Source of the DNA: Podila epigama
Taxonomy: Eukaryota; Mortierellomycota; Mortierellomycetes; Mortierellales; Mortierellaceae
Assembly (NCBI GenBank): GCA_015679605.1
Contig: JAAAVE010000025.1
Coordinates: 5,732-45,181, forward strand
DNA length: 39,450 nt
Reading direction: 5' to 3'
Shown here: piece after piece, positions 1 to 10,529 of the stretch
Layout: each line of letters opens with the position of its first letter
Numbering within the stretch: position 1 is the first letter of the stretch
Translations under genes and position numbers: made by a program
Notes under the pieces: model-generated
What the model was told of the DNA's origin: nothing
The model's database searches: none
The model's input: only the letters and a program-made list of their open reading frames with translations

Positions 1-570
1 ACAATCTGAACCTACCACCCCTACCTCTTCTTACGTCTTTTATGATGTGGTCCATGGTTGGTACGCCTGAAGGAACAACATTATGTGAATGAGAACGATT
101 TCTCTTGCGTCGTCGATAAAGAACTTTACACGTAAAAAAAAAGGAGTGCGTGCTGCATTGTGCAGGGTGCAAAATAAACTCCGAGGGAAGAGATGAGTGA
201 GATACAACACTTCTGGACCACATCTCGTCTTTTTTTTTTTTTTCCCGAGGAACAGTGGTTCGCCTCACATACCTGCATACACAAACCACTGCAGGCAGGG
301 GCTTACATGAACATTGAAATCAGTAACACAAAGGATTATCAATGGAGCTATGAACAAGCTTTTTTAAAAATAGCCCCTATTGTTGTAGCAGCAAACTTGT
401 ATCGATACATGTCTCGACTACGGGCGACACGCAACATGTAGCTCATAGCTCATAGTCATGAAAATGTTACAAAGAAAAGGTAGCGTACAGCACTGTGAAG
501 ACACGTCCAGGGAATGTATAGAATCAACATTATTATTATTACGATTGGTTTAAAAGGACATTGTCTGCAT
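1..570. other. Left-edge non-coding stretch, 3' flank of the ankyrin/coiled-coil gene
   Basis: I see no convincing gene here. The short open frames have low-complexity or unnatural translations and lack splice partners. The segment holds T-runs near 230-242 and an AT-rich patch near 528-540 that would suit the 3' UTR and poly-A region of the minus-strand gene ending at 571. An exon of a gene lying mostly outside the window cannot be excluded. Confidence 0.5.
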
Positions 571-3500
571 TTACTGTGTCGCGACAGCCACTGGTGCAGC
601 CGCTGCCGCTGCCGCCGCCTTGGCCTTGGACCTGCTCGACAACAATCCTCCACTTCCATGTACACTCACACCCAAATCTCCTGCGACAGAAGGGGTTCTT
701 GATCCTCCAACCGGATGGTTGTACAAACCCGTCAACCCAATACCCATCTCTGTAAACCGTGTCATCTCTGACTGTCGAATCCGCTCAAGCTGACAACGCA
801 GCAGCTTGATGCCATCTTCTGCTGCGGTGAGGCTCAAATGATGGTGTTTCTTTGCTCCAGAGGCCACTCCCGGGTTCAGATTCGTTGACGACCCACCCAT
901 GCCAAGACTCGTGCTTGAGACACTCGTGGCACCAACACTGCCACCACCCAGCGTGGATCCACCGACAAGTGAACTGCTACTGTTGCTACCGTTATTATCA
1001 CCGCCAAGAGTGATGGCACCAACAGAGCTCGATGCATTCGCGGATGAACCAAGAGCGTTGATGGCAGTAGTGCTACTAGAATGACCATGTCCATACCCAT
1101 AGTGGCCCTGTCCATGACCCGAGGACACGCCATGCTGCCCAACAATCGCGCTAATCACCTCATCCTGCCCATCTGCCGTCCACAACCGGACTCGCTCACG
1201 GTCCAACAACGTCGCGACAAGTTTCAAGTTTCGATCCTTGACAACCGAAATCTGCTTCTTGTACTCGGTAATGGTCGACAACAGATGCAGATGCACAGAA
1301 CGGAGTTTATCCATCTCTGCTGAAATAAGTGCATGTCGGTCAAGGTCGTTGGCGGAACCAGGGTCTGAAAAATCGTGGCTTGCTCGCGACGGTGTACTTG
1401 TAGCATCGTGATGCTGAAGCTGTTGAAGCTCATCCATCTCAGAGAGAATAGGAGGCGACGAGATGCGTCGCAGAACAGACGCACGCTCCGCACGACAAAT
1501 GGACAAGGACCTTGCCCCAATCGAGTCGGCCTCGCCTGTCTTGGGACCACTTGGCCCCTCGCCTGGGATCGCTGCCACAGGACTACCAGCCCCTCCACCA
1601 TTGTTTTCCTGTTGGTCCACTCCACCTTGACCCAATGCGGCCGAGTATCGTGACGAGCTGGCCAGAGCTCGGCTCTGGATCGAGCTCTTGCGGTTCAACC
1701 CTTTGGTGTCCGCACTCGAAACCGAGCCCTGATCGTCATCACCATTGTCCAGACCGCCATTGTTCAGTCCTCCACCAGACGTAATCTTGACCTCGCCCAC
1801 AATCTCCCACACTTTCTCTACTTCTGCCTTACGGTGCTGAATCAAACGGTCAAGCTCCTGTTGGAGACCTCGAAGCTGGTTACGGAGCGTACCCACCTCA
1901 TCATAGAGACCCGCAATTTGGTCGTTTAGATTCGACAACTCCTGGTCCGCGAGAGCAAGCGATGCTCGCGACTCGGCGAGGGATCCCTTGAGGCTCACAA
2001 TCTGGTGCGTCGTTGTCATCTGGAGAGCATACAATGTCGAACAAAGGGACTGAATAAACAGTTTGTGATCGCTAATCGAGCACGACTGTGTATAATAGTC
2101 AATCGACGCTGTCTCCAATCGACTGTCAATCGCATCCTGACCGTCTCCCTCATCAATAACACTGCATGAATTCCTCCACAGATGGGATGCCACCCTGTTG
2201 TTGTTGTTGTTGTTGTTGTTGTTGCTTCCATCGATCCCACTCTGGAGCTCCTCCGCGGCTGCTTGCTCCATCCCTAAAGCTACCGCCGCCGCAATCGCCT
2301 CACGACGCGCCTGGTACGCGGGATCATTTGGCTGCTGAGCTGAATCGAGTTTTGCAAGCAAACCTCTAAGCAACTCTTGTGGCCCAATCTTGCGCATCAG
2401 ATCTCGGACCTGGTCCAGATCGCGCAGGCGACTCTGCTTCTCTTCCTTGTACTCTTGCAAGTCGTGCTTGAGCTTGCTATAGAGATTCGTGACAGACTCG
2501 GCTTGCTCCATGAGCTGGTTTAATTGGGTCTGGAGCTTGAGTTGCTCCTGCATAAACGACGGTGCAGAGTCATCGGCCTTGACCGGCTGGGATACAATCT
2601 TGTCCACATTCTCATCCAGTGCTCGTTGGAGCGCGTCGAGATGGAGACATTTCTGGTAAATTTGCTCCTTGGCCTTGGTGCATTCACGTAGACGTTGGTC
2701 AGCTTCTTCTGCATCGCGTGAGATCTCGACCAGGTTGGCCATCAGAATCTCAAAGACCATTTCAATTTCTTCAAGCGTCGGTAGCTCTTCTTTGGCTTGA
2801 CCATTTTCGTCGAGTGTCAAGAGCAATGGCTCGTCTTGAACATGCCCAGCATTCTTGGGTACAAACGCACGGGTGATACGTTTGGGAGCCACCAAGGTCG
2901 TGGCCACCGAGTCAACCTCGGTCCCACAGATACTTGGGCTTCTACCAGAACCTTGCAACAACTCATTTTGTTGCAGTTGCTCCTCCTTGGGCGACATTGC
3001 CTGTTCATCTTGTTGCTGATGACGGAGTTGACCGGATTGAGCCTCGGACAAACGGATCTCTTCGAGCTCCTGCATGGCTTGCTGCCACCTCTCCTTGAGG
3101 CTTGCATTGGCGAGTTCAAGTCGAGCTGTTTGGGCCTGCGACAACTCTAGTTCCTGCTTCAGAGTCGCAACAAGATCGTTCTCTCCTTGTTCAGTCTTGA
3201 CAATGCCAGAGTTATTGCCACCTCCAGCACCACCACCAGCACCACCACTGCCGCCACCCGATGCGCGCAGCAAGAACAACCAATCCCCTGAGAGACGACC
3301 CTTGGTGTTGGCACTATTACCCTCACCTGCAGGAGTCGCAGTACCAGAACCGTTGCCACCACACGCCGACAGACTCGGTCCAAACCCACTCTGGACACGC
3401 TGCTGCTTTCTAGTCTGTTCATCCTCCTGAAGCATCTTGACAGCCAATTCATCCACCAAAGTTTCAACTGGTTCACCTTTCTCGACACGACCCAAAATCT

Positions 3501-6500
3501 CCATCAAGCTATCAATTCGCTCCTCCCGGTTCTTGATCTCGTCATCAAAGGCTCGCGATTGTTCCTCAATCAAATCAGAAAGTTCGCCTACGAGGAGGTC
3601 GCGTTCCTTGATATCGCACGTCTTGGAGGAGAGCTCTTGCTCAAGAAGAGACACCTTTTGTGAAAGTACAGCAATGGTGTGTAATGTCGGTTCATGTTCC
3701 GCAGATGCGGACAGGATCGTTTGAGAAGGCGATGTAGGGCGCGCAGGAATGGTCAACTCATGGTCTTCCAGACCTCCAAACGCAACGCTCCCTTCATGAT
3801 CAAGTGTCATCGGGTGCCCTTGTCGTGGGCTACCAGATTCAATGCCAGTAGTAGAAGGAGAGCCATTGTTGGCCAAGAGATCCTGCGACATAAGAACCAT
3901 CGCCGGTCGTGGAAGACCTCCTCCCAGGACACCACCCGCAGCTGGGTCTTGTTCCTCATCCAAAGCTGTGCTCATCAACGACTCGTTATTGTTACGTTGC
4001 TTGATCATGGCGGCTTTGCGCTTCGCGAGCGAGAGACTGGGGGTACCGTTTCGAGAACCCGACCATTGACCACCGGCAACATTGGCCCCATGCACAAGAC
4101 GACCCAAACTGACAAGACCGCGTCGTTTCTTCTCCTCGAGTTCTGTTTTGAGCCCCTCGTTCTCAGCCTCTAGCTCCTCGAGTTGCTCAATGAGTCGTGT
4201 GTAGACTGAATAGAGTCCATTGACCTTGGCCTTTTCAGAATCATACGAAGTCAAGACAGCGAGGTTCTGACGCGTCATCTCATCCAGTTCCGTCTCATAA
4301 AACGTGATCACGTCCCGATACTGTTCCTCCGTGATCATGAGAAGCTCATACGTGCTCTCGAGTTCATACTTGAGATTCTCAAGACTGGCCACAAGGTCCG
4401 CATTGTATTCTTCCTGTGATTGACCATACCCATTCGCACCCTGGTTCTCGGGTGACCAGCCAAGCAAGATCTGGTCGGTGATGTATTGGAGGGATGTTTC
4501 GATTGACACCGAGGTATGGTTCTGATAGTGTTCAAGGTTTTGAAGCACTTGGTTGAACTGAAAGTCGACTTCATGCAGGGTCTCGGGCAAGTTGAGTGGT
4601 TTGAGGATACTGTCTCTGGGATGGTAGGCTGGCACAACAGCCTTGGAGATGGCTTGTCCATCCTCACTCACCTCGACCGTCGCATTTGAGCGGCCGCTTT
4701 CTGTTGTTCAAAAAACAGACAAAGAGGGATAAAAACGTTAGTGTCTTTTTTTCGTGTACTGTATTTCTTTTTTTTTACCTTTTGAGGTCATGACGTCGAA
4801 TGCAACAATGTGTGTGTATATGAATGTGTGTGAGAGAGAAAAAGAGTTTTCACTGTACCAAGGATGCGTCTCATCTCTTCTGACTGCTCGCCGCGGACAA
4901 CATCCAATGGCTTGAGTCCCTTCGTGTTACGTTGCTCGATATCAGCGCCTTCTTTCACAAGCACTTCCACCACCTCAAGAACACCTCCGTACTCGACCGC
5001 AAAGTGCAATGGCGTGTTGCCATGTCGGTCAGCAATATTGACTAGTGAACCGAGTCGGAGTAACAGACGACAACATGCCGCCAAATGCTGTGATGCCCGC
5101 TTGATCTCTTCGGGCGATGCACTCTTGACGGCTCCCGTATCAAGCAAGTTGCCGTGCGGGTGCCGAGGCCCCGTAGAGAGATCGTTCGAAGAGGTTGTCG
5201 ACGCAGCCGAGGATCCTGGAAGATCCTTGTTTGTAGGCATCAAATGGTTCGATCCTGCAGATCCTGACGTTTCGGTCCGGTGACGATGGTTCCTCCGGTT
5301 CGGTTTTGCCAAACTATTGTTTAACTGAGTGTCTTCTGCTGTAGCAGTTGTGGCTGCAGCCGTACTGGCAGTGGCAGTCCCGGCCGATGCGACCCCTTGA
5401 CCCGATGCATTAGCGTCGTCATTGATGGGCGCGAGCGCATGCTCGAGACTGAAGCGGCAGAGATGATGCAAGGCAGTGCGTCCGTAATGACTCTGAGCAT
5501 TCATGTCTGCTCCTGCCTGGTACAATATCTTGACCGTCTCCATCGATGGCAGTGGTCGCGTTCGGAGGGCGTGGTGCAGTGGAGTGAGACCTGTCTGTGG
5601 GTCATGATGATTGACTAGAGCCACGTTCGATCCATTGCTACTATTGTTCCCGTTACCACTTGTGTCATTCACCGTGGGTGGGGCCATCAGCAACGATTGA
5701 AGTGACATGTAATCCCCCAACTTGATGGCCTCTAGTAGTGCGGAGTGCGTCGTCCGCTGAATCTGTTGAGCAAGTGCGACCTCTGACGAGGTCTTTCTAC
5801 CGCTACCATTAGCAGCTCCTGTACCATTACCGTTCGCTGCTCCTGATTGGGACTGGGCCCCAGTGATTGTGCTAGTCGGCTGGAGGGTGAGTGCGCCGTC
5901 TTTGGAGTTAATCGTCTGGGCTGCGGAAAGAGAAGAGAGTAAGGAAGAGAGCTTTGAATAGTACAGTGGGTATCGCACAAGGCTTTGGGAGAGAGCATAA
6001 GGAAGCGCTGCATTGCTGGAGCCATCTGCAGCTCGATCGAGTGACGACAACAATAAGGGGCGTGGTTTTTGAGGTGACTCTGGCGGTGTGAGTAGATGCT
6101 AATCATGTAATTGTAAAAAAGTGAAGAGTGTTGGTTGATAAGAATTCGAATACATCCACATTCACATCCGTGTCCACCAAAAAAAAAAAAAAAATAATAA
6201 TATTGGCAAAAAGGATATCCTTACCAACACCTCTGGTCGTTTGCATCGGAGCGCCTCTTCAAACATCTGGACAATCTCGGGGTACATTTGACCGTATTGT
6301 ATGGACGACCAGCCGTTGCTGTCAGTCTGGTCGGGTGAGGCTCCATGGCGAAGTAGGGTCTTGACGACGGCCATGTGTCGATCTCGGGCAGCGTACATCA
6401 GTGCAGTAGCACCCTTGCGGTCGGTAGCATCGACATCGACCTTGCCAGCCTCAAGTAGACACTTGACAACCACTTCCTTTCCAAGGTAACTGGCAAGACA

Positions 6501-7296
6501 AAGGGGTGTGATGCCTTTGATCTCATCTTGGGGTGCATTGAGTGTTGAGAGTGTGATGGAAGGGTGTGGGAGGATGCAGTTGCGAAGGATAGAGAGATGA
6601 GCTGGCGATGTCTGTGAGATGAGAGCCAGATTGGCTGGCGTGATAGTGAGGGTATCTAGGCCATAGACGGCGCACAAGAGTGCTGACCTATGATGTTGTT
6701 GTCACATCATAAAGAAGTAGAAAACACGAATAGAAGTCGCAGGGTGTCAGTAAGAATGAAGCACTCCACTCCTCACTCTCTTTGTCCCATTTGTGCATGG
6801 TAACTTTGTTGTGGAGAATCCCTTCCCTCCCCCCTTCTTTTTTGCATTATTCGCATTGTAACCTTCTTGCTTATTCGTTTCTATGCAAGGTTGTCCCTTT
6901 CATCGTGTTCAAACAACCCCTGAATGTGTTTTAAAAAAAATGAGAAGACAGGGCCAAATGCTTGTCCTCCCATTGGAAAAAAAAAAATGAAGCCCCAAGC
7001 GCACTGTTTTACCTTCCCCGGCCATCTTTCTTGTTCAGATCGGCACCAGCATCAATCAACACGCGCACAATGTCCTCGTTGCCATTCAGAACCGCAAGGT
7101 TCAAGGGTGTAGCGCCATAAAGAATATCATCTGGTTCAAAGTTCTCAGCATGAGCAACGATCGGTTGTACTGCATAGGCGGACTGCCGTGGACTGCATGC
7201 AAACGTTTGGTTTGGATCATGGCCTGCCCTACACAACTCTTGTACCAGAGCCAAGTCATTCGACGCGACCGCCTGTGCCAGGTTCACGTTTTGCAT
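571..7296 (-). CDS. Large ankyrin-repeat and coiled-coil protein (about 2038 aa), four exons
   Basis: Exons are 7296-7013, 6687-6225, 6098-4859 and 4700-571 (6117 nt, 2038 codons plus stop). All three introns have GT-AG ends and matching phases (2, 0, 1), so the ankyrin exons and the long coiled-coil exon belong to one gene. Residues about 1-660 carry roughly eight or nine ankyrin repeats with clear G-x-TPLxxA cores (TPLNLAV, TPLCLAS, TALMYAA, TPLHHAL, TALHHL, TPLHFAV), interrupted by Ser/Asn/Thr-rich linkers. Residues about 760-870, 1000-1070, 1170-1220, 1300-1430 and 1540-1630 are heptad-like coiled coils rich in Leu, Glu, Gln and Lys. Between them are Gly/Ser-rich linkers and an Asn homopolymer; the C-terminus has an Ala run. 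Ankyrin plus long coiled coil suggests a scaffold or cytoskeletal/polarity adaptor, but I cannot name an orthologue. The start ATG at 7296 follows a CAA-rich leader. The open frame of exon 4 would otherwise begin at an in-frame GTG (4671), which is not a real start. Confidence 0.85.
2196..2224 (-). repeat. Trinucleotide repeat encoding poly-Asn
   Basis: A run of TTG on the plus strand reads as AAC codons on the minus strand and gives nine to ten consecutive Asn residues in a linker of the ankyrin/coiled-coil protein. It is probably length-variable among strains. Confidence 0.9.
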
Positions 7297-8717
7297 TTTT
7301 TTTTGTTGTTGTTGTAGCTGTTGTTGGTTGTTAGTTGTTGGATATTGTAGTAGTAGGAGTACTTGTTGCTGTTGGTATTGATGACGTAGATGATGGAAGT
7401 CGTTGTCCTAGTTACTGTTTGTTATCGTCGGTTGAGTACTTGAAGAGTGGGAGGTGGGATGGTAGTTCAAGTTATCAAAGTATCCAGTCCTGTAGCAAAA
7501 AAATTAGTTGTGTATATTAGTGAGAAGTGGACTGATGAATGAACAATGGTTGTGGGGATGGGGTAATGTGAGGGGTTCGTCAAAGGGTCTTAATTCCATC
7601 CATGCAGACTTTTTCTTTCTTTTTCTTCTTCAAACAAAGGATTGTGTTTGAGAAAAAGAAAAGAAAAGAGAATGGTAGTGTGCGTGAAAAGAAAAAAAGA
7701 GTGTCAAAAATGAGTCCTTTTGAAGAAGAACTGGGCGACTAGCTTGACAAGTTTAGAGCAGAATTCATGAAAAGCGTTAGAAGCGGTGCCATGAAGAGTG
7801 TGATACGCGATAGAAAGAGACGATTTAAAAAAAAAAAAGGCGGGAGAAGAGATGCAACCGTGAACAACATACAAAAGTACAAAAATGAGAGATAGTAACA
7901 CGTCGCTGGAAGATGTACAAGATGGGAAAGGATGGCCAAGGAAAGAAAGGAGACAGAGAGAGAGAAGGAAAGAAGGAAAGCGTTGGAGCCAAGAGCGAAA
8001 TGTTGAAAGGAAAAAAAGAAAAAGAAAAAGAAAAAGAACAAAAAAGGAGCAAAAAGCAACACAAAATCTCGATGGAACAAACGAACATGAACGGATATTA
8101 TTAAAGGGAACGCCATTCAAGACGCAATGCATCTCTTTCATTCATCTTCTTTTTCTTCTTCTCCCTCCTCCGTTTTGTTCGTTCGAGCTCGAACGATTCC
8201 GCTCTCGTCAAAAAGGAGGCGGTCGGAAACAAGGAGGTTTTTTTTGTTTTTCTTGTTTTTCTTGATTTTCTGGGCACGGAATGCAATGGCAATAAGGATG
8301 ACTTCCGTTAGAGTCGTTAGCTAAAAGTGAAAGGGAACACCTTTTGGTTTTTTGAGCTCAGGGGTAAACCGAACCCAAACCCAACATTGAGAGGGGCAAA
8401 GAGAGAGAGAGAGAGAGCTTCACAAGGAGGTTTAAACAACATAGCACAATGGCACAATGTATGCATCATCGTCCCATCCTCGAAACATACGAACGACATC
8501 CATCACGCCCCCTACCTTTGCCTTTACCTTTACCTCACCTCCCCTAAACACTTTGACCTGTATTGAACCAATCAGCAATACAAAAACACATAGTCGATCA
8601 CAAATCCACTTGCAATAACACATTTGTGTACACTTGTTTACCCTCGTTTCATTAATTATCAAATAGGACAAAATGACACACTGCCAACCTGCTCTTAAGA
8701 GACATGCAAGCCCATCC
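7297..8717. other. Intergenic region: ankyrin gene promoter and 5' leader, F-box gene 3' flank
   Basis: About 1.4 kb without a supported gene. Next to the ankyrin gene start, on the minus strand, the leader is a run of CAA/ACA units (about 7297-7340), an unstructured leader type. From about 7880 to 8060 the plus strand is nearly pure A/G, i.e. a polypyrimidine block on the coding strand of the ankyrin gene, as is common in fungal promoters. The open frames here translate to Phe/Leu or Lys/Arg/Glu low complexity and are compositional artefacts. A short GA repeat lies at about 8401-8417. Confidence 0.6.
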
Positions 8718-10142
8718 TCACAAAAGAAAAGACTCGAGTTCTTTCCCCTGCCATGTGCCAAAAGGAACAAGCTGCAAGAACTGCCAAGACCGGTCATTGA
8801 GTGGACTCAGGGATGCAGTTCGGTCCGAATGGACCTTCATTGGATCGCCCAACGCCACAGTGCTCAAGCAAGTCAACTCTCTCAATTTGGGCGCCAAACC
8901 ACAAAGCTCAGCCAAATCTGCCACATGGGCCTCCTTCACCCTGAATTTTGTTATCGTCAGTTGAGTCAGTTGGGAAGACCCCTCATTTTCTGTCGAGGTA
9001 TCATAGATAACCCTCGATTCCAACGTGGACCTGCTCCTCGTCGCACCTGCATCCACGTCGGCTGCTCCTCCATTCTCTTCATCCTTCTCATCATCGCCAT
9101 CCTTTGACCCTTGTGATGAATCAATCCCTTCCTGCTCGTGGTCTTCATCTGTCAACCCAAAACCATTACCGCCTTCCTCGTCGTCTATCCATCCATCTTC
9201 CGAATTCCAGCCTTCAAATGGGAGGTTAGCCGAATGAATCTGGTCAATATATAGCTTATCAAGACATGGCAACATATTATTCAAGCGACAAATCTCTGAC
9301 AATGTGGTCGCTTGAAGGTCAAGATCCAATGTGACCAAGTTCCGAAATGCAAGTGGTTGACCTGTCGCAGCATCCAGTATACGTGACGGCATGCCTTCCC
9401 AACCGATAAAGAAACCTGTAAAGGAGAGAGCCTCGAGATATGGAAAGTAGAGAAGCGTATCCAGAAACCGTCCCCACTTGATCGGGACTCGACAACGATC
9501 TCTGATCGACACTGTATGGTGCTCAGTAGGATTGTAACAACGAAAACAGAGCTTTCGAATCTGCTTAAAATAACGACGGACTGAATCAAAGTCCTGAAAG
9601 TAAGCATGTCCTAGGACATCCTCAAGGGCCATGACAGCCTCGACCGCGCGTAATGGATGATTAGGATGGGATGCCCATGTCGACAACACTTCGCGGTAGT
9701 CCGCCTGAAGCCGTGAACAACCAGGCATCTCTTCAAAAGTCAGAGTCACCTTTTGGACGTTGAGGCAACATTCACCAATCAGTTCCAGCACTTCTTCGTC
9801 GTGGGTGTCAAGGTTGATTTCATGGATGTACTTTCCACAGTGTTCCACCAAACCTGTGATCTCTCCTTTGCTTGGCCCAACATAGTAATCATACGCGGAT
9901 GCACAATAGGTCGTATCGACTACAAGCAAAAAGCGGGCTGATGCCAGTCGATGGAACAAACGCGAGACAAGGCGAAGGTTCTTGATAGTGCAATTCCGCC
10001 TGCTTGTGTGTGTCTTTGTATCCTCGTGCTGAACAAAACCAATAATCATGTCCAACAGCTCGGGGATTTGAGCGACTCGGAAGCTGCTGGTCTCCACCAG
10101 CTCTCCTGCTGCGGTCGACAAGACATTATTTTCCTTGCTCAT
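8718..10142 (-). CDS. F-box protein, substrate receptor of an SCF ubiquitin ligase (single exon)
   Basis: A 474-residue uninterrupted frame starts at an ATG (10142) and ends in TGA. Residues about 25-65 fit an F-box: a hydrophobic IPELLDMIIGFV helix followed by NLRLVSRLFHRLA, the usual place of the Skp1-binding helix. The rest has leucine-rich stretches of the kind found in fungal F-box/LRR receptors (for example LVTLDLDLQ, LRELTCLS), broken by an acidic Asp/Glu/Gly insert at about residues 330-370. By analogy it would bind Skp1-Cul1 and present an unknown substrate for ubiquitination. Such genes form large, fast-evolving families in Mortierella-like fungi, so the substrate cannot be guessed. 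It lies 387 bp from the 3' end of the ATP-citrate lyase gene and is read in the same direction. Confidence 0.75.
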   Translation of the reverse strand: MSKENNVLSTAAGELVETSSFRVAQIPELLDMIIGFVQHEDTKTHTSRRNCTIKNLRLVSRLFHRLASARFLLVVDTTYCASAYDYYVGPSKGEITGLVEHCGKYIHEINLDTHDEEVLELIGECCLNVQKVTLTFEEMPGCSRLQADYREVLSTWASHPNHPLRAVEAVMALEDVLGHAYFQDFDSVRRYFKQIRKLCFRCYNPTEHHTVSIRDRCRVPIKWGRFLDTLLYFPYLEALSFTGFFIGWEGMPSRILDAATGQPLAFRNLVTLDLDLQATTLSEICRLNNMLPCLDKLYIDQIHSANLPFEGWNSEDGWIDDEEGGNGFGLTDEDHEQEGIDSSQGSKDGDDEKDEENGGAADVDAGATRSRSTLESRVIYDTSTENEGSSQLTQLTITKFRVKEAHVADLAELCGLAPKLRELTCLSTVALGDPMKVHSDRTASLSPLNDRSWQFLQLVPFGTWQGKELESFLL

Positions 10143-10529
10143 CTTTACGGGGCCAGCTGCTCAATAGGCATTCATTTCACGATAAGGTGACCGGTTTACA
10201 CACGTCTCAGGGCTGGGCTCGACGAGTCTTATCCTGAGGTAGAGTGATGAGGAAAGGGTTCGATGAAACGAGATGGAGAAATGTCATTAATAATGTGTCC
10301 TCACCATTTCCAACCTTAAAATCTGCTGTCCCGTGATATGTCATTATTAACTTTAACGCCATGAAGGTTCACAACGTAATTGTTTCAATTTGAAATTTGA
10401 ACCCACATAATAAGACAGATTACATTTATTATATTTCTTTTATTTTTATTACTCGACACTTCAAAAAGGAATAATGGTTNNNNNNNNNNAAAAAAAAAAT
10501 GAAAAAAGGTAAAAAAGAAGAGAGGGCAT
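10143..10529. other. Intergenic: F-box promoter and ATP-citrate lyase 3' flank
   Basis: No gene is seen. The stretch contains AT-rich sequence, a 10-N gap and A-runs beside it. Confidence 0.6.
10480..10489. other. Assembly gap (10 N)
   Basis: Ten N bases followed directly by an A-run, so the true size is unknown. The gap lies in non-coding DNA just downstream of the ATP-citrate lyase stop codon and breaks no gene. Confidence 0.95.

Noticed and set aside
4671-4673. GTG as an independent start of the coiled-coil gene
   Set aside because: A GT-AG intron joins this frame in phase to the ankyrin exons; no upstream ATG exists in the open frame.
7704-8141. Overlapping Phe/Leu-rich minus-strand frames resembling membrane proteins
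   Set aside because: They arise from a polypyrimidine tract present in several frames at once, so the hydrophobicity is compositional.
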